Source: RGIG4608 sp964534905
Lineage (GTDB): Bacteria > Bacillota > Clostridia > Oscillospirales > CAG-272
Length of the DNA stretch: 64,000 bases
Assembly (NCBI GenBank): GCA_964534905.1
Contig: CAZHPZ010000001.1
Location: forward strand, 37,083 to 101,082
Direction: 5' to 3'
In this document: positions 58,230 to 64,000 of the stretch, piece after piece
Layout: every line of letters starts with the position of its first letter
Numbering within the stretch: position 1 is the stretch's first letter
Made by a program: the position numbers and the translations under genes
Notes under the pieces: generated by a model
What the model saw: the letters and a program-made list of their open reading frames with translations, nothing else
The model's database searches: none
What the model was told of the DNA's origin: nothing

Positions 58230-60722
58230 TTGAGAAAATTTAATATAAGCGGTATGAGCTGCGCGGCTTGCTCGGCGAGAGTCGAGAAGGCGGTAAGCTC
58301 ACTTGACGGTGTTGAGGTCTGCTCTGTCAATTTGCTTACCAATTCTATGGATGTAGAGGGAAGCGTGAGCGACGAGAAAATAATCTCGGCGGTCGTCGGA
58401 GCGGGATACGGTGCGCAGAGCGTGAGCGGAGATGGAACGGTAAGCAAAATCGGAGACGGTGCTGACAAAGCGAACGAATCCGAGGTGAAGCGGATAAGAA
58501 ACAGATTTCTTGTTTCTCTCGGATTTCTCGCCGTGCTTATGTACGTTGCTATGGGACATACGATGTGGGGATTTCCTCTCCCGAGCTTCTTTGTGGGCAA
58601 TCCTCTGGCGATAGCTCTGCTTCAGATGCTTTTGTGCATTATTATAATGATAATAAACAAAAAGTTTTTTATAAGCGGAGCGAAATCCGCATTGCATTTG
58701 GCGCCGAATATGGATACACTCGTATCGCTCGGATCGGGGGCGTCGTTTGTTTACAGCGTATTTGCGGTCTTTGCGATGACTGCAACCGATGACGCAGGTG
58801 CTATGACACTTCTTCACGGATTGTATTTCGAATCGGCGGCGATGATACTCGTTCTTATTACGCTTGGAAAAATGCTTGAGGCGATAGCCAAAGGAAAGAC
58901 CACGAGTGCGCTTGATAAGCTGAAGAGCCTTGCGCCCGACAGGGCAACCGTTATTAGAGACGGCAGGGAGATTTCCGTGCCTGTGTCCGAAATAAAAATC
59001 GGAGATGTATTCACGGTTCGCCCGGGAGAGAGCATAGCCGTAGACGGAGTTGTAATTGAGGGTGAAAGTGCGGTAGATGAATCCGCGCTCACGGGTGAGA
59101 GTATTCCCGTGGATAAGAGCGTTGGTGCGGAGGTGTACAGCGCAACGGTCAATCGCTCGGGATTTTTGAAATGCCGTGCTACGAAAATAGGCGATGAAAC
59201 AATGCTTTCACGCATAATACAAATGGTAAGCGACGCCTCGTCGGGAAAAGCCCCGATAGCCAAAATCGCAGATAAGGTTTCGGGAATTTTTGTGCCGACG
59301 GTCATAGGCATAGCGGCAGTAACGTTTATTGCTTGGATGCTTCTTGGCAGAGGACTTGAATTTGCACTGACAAGAGCGATATCCGTTCTGGTTATAAGCT
59401 GCCCCTGTGCTCTCGGACTTGCAACGCCCGTTTCGATAATGGTCGGAAGCGGAGTAGGAGCGAAAAACGGAATACTGTTCAAAAATGCCGCATCGCTTGA
59501 GGCGGCAGGCAAGGTCAGTGTTGTGGCACTTGACAAGACAGGCACGGTTACGCTCGGAGAGCCGAGGGTTACCGATATTATCTCGGCTGACGGTGTTGAT
59601 ACGTCGGAGCTTTTAAATCTTGCATATTCGCTTGAGGCACAGAGCGAGCATCCGCTCTCCCGTGCTGTTATGACATACGGAGAGTCAAAGGGAGCGGTTT
59701 TGTTTACCGTGTCGGAGTTTCGAGCGGTTTCGGGAAACGGTCTTGAGGGTAAGATAAACGGTGCGAACATCAGGGGCGGAAACAGAGCGTTTATATCCGG
59801 ATTTGCGGATATTCCCGAATCAATCGGTGTCCGTGCTCTTGATCTTGCAGGGCAGGGAAAAACGCCTATGTTCTTCTCGTGCGATTCACGTTTTCTCGGA
59901 ATGATAGCGGTTGCCGATACCATAAAGCCCGATGCACGTGAGGCAATAGCGGAGCTTCATTCTATGGGAATCAAAACCGTTATGCTGACGGGGGATAATG
60001 AAAAAACGGCGAAAGCCATTGCACGTGAGGCTGGAATTGACGAGGTTATAGCGGGAGTTCTTCCCGACGGAAAGGAAAAGGTCATAAATGACCTTAAAAA
60101 ATACGGCAGAGTCGCTATGGTGGGCGACGGAATAAACGACGCGCCTGCGCTTACGAGTGCGGATACGGGAATCGCGATAGGCTCCGGATCCGACATTGCC
60201 ATAGACAGCGCGGATGTAATACTGATAAAGAGCGATATGGCGGATCTTCCCGCGGCTATCAAGCTAAGCCGTTCGACGCTGAATAATATAAAGTTGAGCC
60301 TTTTTTGGGCATTCTTCTATAACTGCCTCGGAATACCGCTTGCGGCAGGTGTGCTTATTCCGCTCGGGATAACGCTCACACCAATGATAGGTGCGGCGGC
60401 GATGAGCCTTTCGAGCTTCTGTGTGGTAATGAACGCATTGCGACTGAATCTTGTAAAGATCTATAAAAAGCATAATAATAAAACCGATAAAAAGAAAAAG
60501 GAGTTTAAGAAAATGACAAAGACAATTAAAATCGAAGGAATGATGTGCGCTCATTGTGAGGCACACGTAAAAAAAGCTCTTGAGGCACTTGACGGTGTCG
60601 AGAGCGCAACACCCGACCACAACGCAAAGAAAGCCGAGGTTGTCCTCACCGCTCCCGTGTCCGACGAGTTGCTTAAGAGCACAGTCGAAAACGAGGGATA
60701 TAAGGTTCTCGGAATAGAATAA
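58230..60722 (+). CDS. copA: Copper-exporting P1B-type ATPase with N- and C-terminal HMA domains
   Basis: 830 residues from a TTG start at 58230 behind GGAGGTGATGAT; the ATG just upstream runs into a stop. The N-terminal metal-binding domain has GMSCAAC (1-65). The membrane part has the copper-site SCPCALG (CPC at 391-393). The catalytic parts are DKTGT (Asp435), SEHPLSRAV and GDGINDAP. After the last helix and a Lys-rich linker, a second HMA domain (GMMCAHC, 762-830) is fused at the C-terminus, where CopZ is normally a separate gene. It pumps Cu(I) out of the cell. Confidence 0.93.
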   Translation: MRKFNISGMSCAACSARVEKAVSSLDGVEVCSVNLLTNSMDVEGSVSDEKIISAVVGAGYGAQSVSGDGTVSKIGDGADKANESEVKRIRNRFLVSLGFLAVLMYVAMGHTMWGFPLPSFFVGNPLAIALLQMLLCIIIMIINKKFFISGAKSALHLAPNMDTLVSLGSGASFVYSVFAVFAMTATDDAGAMTLLHGLYFESAAMILVLITLGKMLEAIAKGKTTSALDKLKSLAPDRATVIRDGREISVPVSEIKIGDVFTVRPGESIAVDGVVIEGESAVDESALTGESIPVDKSVGAEVYSATVNRSGFLKCRATKIGDETMLSRIIQMVSDASSGKAPIAKIADKVSGIFVPTVIGIAAVTFIAWMLLGRGLEFALTRAISVLVISCPCALGLATPVSIMVGSGVGAKNGILFKNAASLEAAGKVSVVALDKTGTVTLGEPRVTDIISADGVDTSELLNLAYSLEAQSEHPLSRAVMTYGESKGAVLFTVSEFRAVSGNGLEGKINGANIRGGNRAFISGFADIPESIGVRALDLAGQGKTPMFFSCDSRFLGMIAVADTIKPDAREAIAELHSMGIKTVMLTGDNEKTAKAIAREAGIDEVIAGVLPDGKEKVINDLKKYGRVAMVGDGINDAPALTSADTGIAIGSGSDIAIDSADVILIKSDMADLPAAIKLSRSTLNNIKLSLFWAFFYNCLGIPLAAGVLIPLGITLTPMIGAAAMSLSSFCVVMNALRLNLVKIYKKHNNKTDKKKKEFKKMTKTIKIEGMMCAHCEAHVKKALEALDGVESATPDHNAKKAEVVLTAPVSDELLKSTVENEGYKVLGIE
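60498..60722 (+). CDS. Possible separate CopZ copper chaperone from an internal in-frame start in copA
   Basis: AAGGAG (60498-60503) stands 9 bp before an in-frame ATG at 60513, after a Lys-rich linker (KKHNNKTDKKKKEF). Initiation there would yield a 69-residue protein beginning MTKTIKIEGMMCAHC, the size and sequence type of CopZ. The region shown includes the ribosome site. The same codons also belong to full-length CopA, so the product could be both a fused domain and a free chaperone. The second start is inferred from sequence only. Confidence 0.55.
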   Translation, partial: KEFKKMTKTIKIEGMMCAHCEAHVKKALEALDGVESATPDHNAKKAEVVLTAPVSDELLKSTVENEGYKVLGIE

Positions 60723-60735
60723 AACGGCATAAAAC

Positions 60736-60779
60736 AAATCGAACTGCATTCAAATTGGATCGAATGCAGTTCGATTTTT
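60736..60779. terminator. Bidirectional terminator after copA
   Basis: A 16-bp perfect stem, AAATCGAACTGCATTC with GAATGCAGTTCGATTT, between converging genes. Confidence 0.9.
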
Positions 60780-60790
60780 GCGTTTTTATG

Positions 60791-61309
60791 TTATTTTGTT
60801 ATAAACAGTGCCAATACAAGCACGGCAATCACCGCCGCAATGGCAATAAATAACGGCAGGCATCCCGATTTTTGAGACGGAGTTGAATGTTTATAATCGG
60901 TCGGCTTGGGCTTGCTTGTGTCTTGATTGGTAATTCGATTTTGTGTGGTTGAATTCGAGCACGTTGTGGATGTTGGCTTTGCTTTGCTGACTTGCACGGA
61001 ATTTACGGCTTTGCGATATTTTGCAAGTGGGTCGATTTGATTCATAATGCGTGAATAAAAATCATCGATCCATTCGGAATCACCGGGCTGACACATATTT
61101 GATTCGGTGCAATCCGGATTGTGTGCTATTTGGTTTCTGACCCACCTGTAATGCTTTAACTTAGCTAAATCCTCGTCCCAGTTTTTCACAACAATAGAGC
61201 CGCGTGAGAGTTTTATCATTTCATCAATGTAAGCCGAAACACATCTGTCATCGTCCATTATCTCTCCGCAGAGCTTTTCGAGACGCTTATAGGAATATAA
61301 AAAGCTCAT
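60791..61309 (-). CDS. HEPN-like protein with C-terminal membrane anchor
   Basis: 172 residues, with GGAGG upstream. The N-terminal ~100 residues are helical and contain YRWVRNQIAHNP (near 55-66), matching the R-x4-H motif of HEPN domains. A Ser/Thr/Asn/Pro-rich linker follows (~100-147), then a transmembrane helix near the end (LPLFIAIAAVIAVLVLALFI), so the helical domain would face the cytoplasm as a tail-anchored protein. HEPN proteins are often RNases, but some are inactive scaffolds. It lies 51 bp downstream of the SDR gene. Role unknown. Confidence 0.65.
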   Translation of the reverse strand: MSFLYSYKRLEKLCGEIMDDDRCVSAYIDEMIKLSRGSIVVKNWDEDLAKLKHYRWVRNQIAHNPDCTESNMCQPGDSEWIDDFYSRIMNQIDPLAKYRKAVNSVQVSKAKPTSTTCSNSTTQNRITNQDTSKPKPTDYKHSTPSQKSGCLPLFIAIAAVIAVLVLALFITK

Positions 61310-61360
61310 TTTACATATCCTCCGTGTTGCTTTTCAAATTGTTTACAAAACAGCTTTATA

Positions 61361-62125
61361 TTATAATGTTGATCCGAAATCGGTAACTATGGACTGACCT
61401 GTGATTGCACGGGATTCATCGGATGCGAAGAAGAGCAGCATATTCGCAACGTCGTCGGGCAGGCAGGGCTGAACCTTAAGATCGTTATGCTTCATCATCT
61501 GACCGAAAATATTCATATCCATATTTGCTGGATTCATGCCCGCAACCATGGGTGTAACTATTGTTCCTGGGCAAATGGAATTGCAACGGACGCCTGTTCC
61601 GACAAATCTGAGCGCCGTGTGTCTTGTAAGACCTATAATGGCCGCTTTTGAAGCAACGTATGCCGCGCCTCCGCAACCCATAACGCCTGCAACGGACGCA
61701 ACGTTTACGATTGATCCGTAATTTGCCTTTGCCATTTCGCGTGCAACGGCACGTGTCATACACATTGTGCCCTTTGTGTTAATGTCGATAACTCTGTCCA
61801 TATCCTCATCGGAGAAGGAGTCTATTGCCTTGAGACCCGTATCAAGCACGCCTGCGTTGTTGATAAGAATGTCGATCTTTCCGAATGCGTTGAGAGCTTC
61901 GGCAACTACTCTCTCCGCATCCTCGGGCTTTGAAATGTCGCTGCAAACGGTCAGAACCTCTCCGCCTGCCTCACGTATTTTCTCGGCAACCTCGTCAAGC
62001 TGAGCCTGACGGCGTGCGGTTATAACCACCCTTGCGCCCTCGGAGACGAATTTGAGTGCCGTAGCCGCACCTACTCCCGAGTTACCTCCTGTGATAATTG
62101 CTACCTTGTTAAGTAAACGATTCAT
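61361..62125 (-). CDS. Short-chain dehydrogenase/reductase
   Basis: 254 residues, with GGAGG 7 bp upstream. The NAD(P) loop is TGGNSGVGAAT, followed by NNAGVLDTG and the catalytic Ser (NVASVAG) with YVASK. PGTIVTPM is typical of classical SDRs. It probably reduces a small ketone or sugar derivative. It is divergent from the marR-tauE operon, with 150 bp between the promoters. Confidence 0.9.
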   Translation of the reverse strand: MNRLLNKVAIITGGNSGVGAATALKFVSEGARVVITARRQAQLDEVAEKIREAGGEVLTVCSDISKPEDAERVVAEALNAFGKIDILINNAGVLDTGLKAIDSFSDEDMDRVIDINTKGTMCMTRAVAREMAKANYGSIVNVASVAGVMGCGGAAYVASKAAIIGLTRHTALRFVGTGVRCNSICPGTIVTPMVAGMNPANMDMNIFGQMMKHNDLKVQPCLPDDVANMLLFFASDESRAITGQSIVTDFGSTL

Positions 62126-62170
62126 ATTATTTCCTCCAAAAAAATGATCATCCGTATGGATTACAATTCG

Positions 62171-62199
62171 ATTATATCATTTTTCTTTGCTGCGGTCAA
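62171..62199 (-). promoter_or_regulatory. Promoter of the SDR gene
   Basis: On the minus strand, TTGACC (62194-62199), 17 bp, TATAAT (62171-62176). Confidence 0.8.
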
Positions 62200-62274
62200 C
62201 TGTTTTATAAAAAGTAACCTTCCTTTATTCTTTGATAATTTATTAAAATAAGTGAAAATAATGAAATATATCTC

Positions 62275-62303
62275 TTGACAATTATGAAATACCGTGTTAT
62301 AAT
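62275..62303 (+). promoter_or_regulatory. Promoter of the marR-tauE operon
   Basis: TTGACA (62275-62280), 17 bp, TATAAT (62298-62303). Confidence 0.88.
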
Positions 62304-62305
62304 TA

Positions 62306-62319
62306 GTTCAATTTTGAAC
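62306..62319. promoter_or_regulatory. Likely MarR operator
   Basis: The palindrome GTTCAATTTTGAAC lies at the transcription start, directly after the -10 box. A second TTTTTGAACA half-site follows at about 62326-62335. The position suits autorepression by the MarR protein. Confidence 0.6.
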
Positions 62320-62347
62320 AATACATTTTTGAACATTGGAGCATTCT

Positions 62348-62779
62348 ATGAATAACAGTATTGAATTCGCACAAAAAATTGCGCTTGCATATTCGGCTGT
62401 CTGCAAACCGATTTGCAATGAACTTCAAATTCCGCAGACCGCGTTTGACATACTTATGTTTCTGGCAAATAACCCGGAATATAAGAACGCGCGGGATATC
62501 GTTGAGATGCGGCGCATAAAGGCGAATCTCGTTTCGGTAAACGTTGATATACTTGTGCGCGAGGGATATCTTGAGCGGCGCGGCGTTGCGGGCGACCGCC
62601 GAAAAACAAGTCTTTCATGCACGGACAAGGCGCAGCCGATAATAGAGAGGGGAAGAAGAGCACAAAGCCTGTTCTTCGAAAAGCTTCTTTGCAATGTCGA
62701 TGAGAAAACAAGGGAAGGCTTCTTTTCGACAATGAGCATTATAGAAAAAAACTTGGATGAAATATTAAAGGAGAATTGA
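62348..62779 (+). CDS. MarR-family transcriptional regulator
   Basis: 143 residues from the ATG at 62348 with GGAG upstream; an in-frame TTG at 62336 overlaps the ribosome site. A winged helix is visible: TAFDILMFLANNPEY, then ARDIVEMRRIKANLVSVNVDILVREGYLERRG with the wing VAGDRRKTSLSCT. MarR proteins repress export or detoxification genes and release DNA on binding a ligand. The stop overlaps the region just before the TauE-like gene, and the two form an operon. Confidence 0.88.
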   Translation: MNNSIEFAQKIALAYSAVCKPICNELQIPQTAFDILMFLANNPEYKNARDIVEMRRIKANLVSVNVDILVREGYLERRGVAGDRRKTSLSCTDKAQPIIERGRRAQSLFFEKLLCNVDEKTREGFFSTMSIIEKNLDEILKEN

Positions 62780-62784
62780 TTAAA

Positions 62785-63561
62785 ATGGATTTATTTATTA
62801 AGATCGTGGTAACGTTTTTTGCCGGAATGGGAGCGGGACTCGGCACGGGATTTGCGGGAATGAGTGCCGCAGCCGTAATAAGCCCCATGCTTATTACATT
62901 CCTCGGAATGGATCCGTATATGGCGGTCGGAATAGCTCTTGCGTCTGACGTGCTCGCAAGTGCGGCGTCGGCATACACCTATCATAAAAATAAAAATCTC
63001 GATATCAAGAACGGCTTGATAATGATGGTAACCGTGCTTGTCTTTACTGTAATAGGAAGCTACACTGCAAGCCTTGTTCCGTCTACTACAATGGGAAGCT
63101 TCTCGGTAATTATGACCTTTTTCCTGGGAATAAAGTTTATTGTGCGCCCCGTAATGACAACCAAAGAGGCTATGCTTGACGTGTCTCCCAAGAAGCGTGC
63201 GATACAGTCCGTGCTTTGCGGTATGCTTATCGGCTTTATCTGCGGATTTGTCGGCGCAGGCGGAGGAATGATGATGCTTCTCATTCTCACAAGCGTTCTC
63301 GGATATGAGCTTAAGACGGCAGTCGGAACGAGCGTATTTATTATGACGTTTACCGCTCTTACGGGCTCAATCTCGCACTTTGCCATCGGCGGTGCTCCCG
63401 ATACGACGGTATTTATACTTTGCGTTGTGTTCACTCTTATCTGGGCACGTATTGCCGCTGTGTTTGCAAACAAGGCAGAGCCTAAGACCTTGAACCGTGC
63501 AACGGGTATCGTGCTTGTCGTTCTCGGTGCGGTGATATTCGCATTTAATCTTTTTACATAA
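62785..63561 (+). CDS. TauE/SafE family anion exporter
   Basis: 258 residues from the ATG at 62785 (AAAGGAG upstream, 11 bp); an in-frame TTG at 62776 overlaps the marR stop. About eight hydrophobic helices form two halves, each with a Gly-rich start (GAGLGTGFAGMSAAAVISPML and FICGFVGAGGGMMML). The family exports sulfite, sulfonates or other organic anions. It is co-transcribed with marR, so the MarR ligand is probably its substrate or a related compound. Confidence 0.88.
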   Translation: MDLFIKIVVTFFAGMGAGLGTGFAGMSAAAVISPMLITFLGMDPYMAVGIALASDVLASAASAYTYHKNKNLDIKNGLIMMVTVLVFTVIGSYTASLVPSTTMGSFSVIMTFFLGIKFIVRPVMTTKEAMLDVSPKKRAIQSVLCGMLIGFICGFVGAGGGMMMLLILTSVLGYELKTAVGTSVFIMTFTALTGSISHFAIGGAPDTTVFILCVVFTLIWARIAAVFANKAEPKTLNRATGIVLVVLGAVIFAFNLFT

Positions 63562-63564
63562 TAT

Positions 63565-63616
63565 AGTCAATGCAAAAAGCCGTTGCGCATGAGCGCAACG
63601 GCTTTTTGCATTGACT
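63565..63616. terminator. Long perfect hairpin between tauE and tRNA-Ser (bidirectional terminator)
   Basis: A 24-bp perfect inverted repeat with loop ATGA. The arms contain GCAAAAAGCCGTTGCGC and its complement. It serves both converging units, the T runs being inside the arms. Confidence 0.75.
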
Positions 63617-63672
63617 TATATATTTGCAAAAAAATAAGGATTTGATACTTATCGTACCAAATCCTATTTCAG

Positions 63673-63764
63673 TGGCGGAGAGAGAGGGATTCGAACCCTC
63701 GGAACGGTATTAGCGTTCACACGATTTCCAATCGTGCGCCTTAGACCAGCTCAGCCATCTCTCC
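63673..63764 (-). tRNA. tRNA-Ser (anticodon GGA)
   Basis: On the minus strand, acceptor GGAGAGA pairs with TCTCTCC, followed by G and CCA. The anticodon stem CACGA/TCGTG encloses GGA. A long variable arm (GAACGC...GTTC) is the class II hallmark of tRNA-Ser. Confidence 0.95.
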
Positions 63765-63791
63765 ACAGATGCCGAATTGCTCGACTTTCTT

Positions 63792-63820
63792 ATTGTATCA
63801 CAAAAAAAAGAAAAAATCAA
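63792..63820 (-). promoter_or_regulatory. Promoter of tRNA-Ser
   Basis: On the minus strand, TTGATT (63815-63820), 17 bp, TACAAT (63792-63797). Confidence 0.75.
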
Positions 63821-63894
63821 TACCTTTTTGAAATTTTATTTCATTTTTTGCAAAAAAATAATTAAAAAATATTAAAAATATTTTCAAAAAACTA

Positions 63895-63923
63895 TTGACA
63901 AGAAGCTTTTGTTGTGATATAAT
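63895..63923 (+). promoter_or_regulatory. Promoter of tRNA-Thr
   Basis: TTGACA (63895-63900), 17 bp, TATAAT (63918-63923). Confidence 0.9.
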
Positions 63924-63946
63924 AATCATCGTTCCGTGAATGACAC

Positions 63947-64000
63947 GCTGGTGTGGCTCAATGGCAGAGCAGCTGATTTGTAATCAGCAGGTTGTTGGTT
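63947..64000 (+). tRNA. tRNA-Thr (anticodon TGT), 3' end outside window
   Basis: The sequence starts GCTGGTGTGGCTCAATGGCAGAGC with a normal D-arm. The anticodon stem CTGAT/ATCAG encloses TGT. The window ends within the T-arm (GGTTGTTGGTT). Confidence 0.88.

Noticed and set aside
1..64000. Prophage, integrative element with integrase, IS transposase, or rRNA operon
   Set aside because: No integrase, transposase, phage structural gene or rRNA sequence was seen on either strand.

Overview
The window looks like the chromosome of an uncultured, low-to-mid GC Gram-positive anaerobe of the class Clostridia (Bacillota), probably from a gut. The evidence is the conserved Firmicutes cluster holB-ricT(yaaT)-trmN6, a glgC/glgD pair (GlgD is a Firmicutes-type subunit), many lipoproteins with a bacterial lipobox, strong AGGAGG ribosome binding sites, and sigma-A promoters with 16-18 bp spacers before most transcription units. 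This is an inference from gene content; no rRNA is present.

Layout. 1-1521 (-): a truncated ABC exporter. 1755-4753: tRNA-Gln(TTG), a duplicated tRNA 3' end with palindromes, a structured ncRNA candidate, and an AT-rich type IIG restriction-modification gene; this looks like a small island. 4788-9616 (-): housekeeping genes nnrD, ttcA, trmN6, a ferredoxin, ricT and holB. 9887-18095 (+): a glycogen operon glgC-glgD-glgA-glgP-GH13. 18212-23888 (+): a Zn-ribbon-like lipoprotein, smpB, a DUF1846 protein, uracil-DNA glycosylase, a D,D-carboxypeptidase and a CofE-like protein. 23979-25440: a second copy of the ncRNA candidate, followed by a trigger-factor-like lipoprotein. 25496-36462: short-chain dehydrogenase, tRNA-Gln(CTG), a Gly-rich membrane protein, a DUF1538 membrane protein with a tandem PII-like protein, an XRE regulator divergent from a GLUG-repeat lipoprotein, a DMT transporter, an RlmL-like methyltransferase and an SGNH esterase. 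37564-54651 (+): a 17-kb polysaccharide-utilisation locus (AraC regulator, three large lipoproteins including a GH43, a complete sugar ABC importer with its own ATPase and a 55-residue membrane protein, then cytoplasmic GH2 and GH43). 54742-64000: a MetE-like enzyme, an LRR lipoprotein, tRNA-Glu, class II aldolase, copper ATPase CopA with a C-terminal CopZ domain, a HEPN-like membrane protein, an SDR, a MarR/TauE operon, tRNA-Ser and the start of tRNA-Thr.

How it works together. The locus at 37.5-54.7 kb reads as capture and cleavage of a plant glycan outside the cell (GH43 and CBM9-like lipoproteins), ABC import, and cytoplasmic cleavage by GH2 and GH43. The nearby cytoplasmic SGNH esterase would suit pectin (rhamnogalacturonan with arabinogalactan side chains). 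Surplus sugar could be stored and remobilised through the glycogen operon.

The most novel signals are (1) two paralogous ~210-nt RNAs at 2086-2295 and 23979-24197, each with its own promoter and terminator, conserved loops and compensatory base changes in the stems; (2) two tRNA genes (Gln-TTG and Glu-CTC) each followed by a terminator, a run of palindromes and a duplicated fragment of the tRNA 3' end; (3) CopA with a strong internal ribosome binding site and ATG that would release a free CopZ chaperone; and (4) a sugar importer containing an unannotated 55-residue membrane protein and an ATPase with two unusual insertions.
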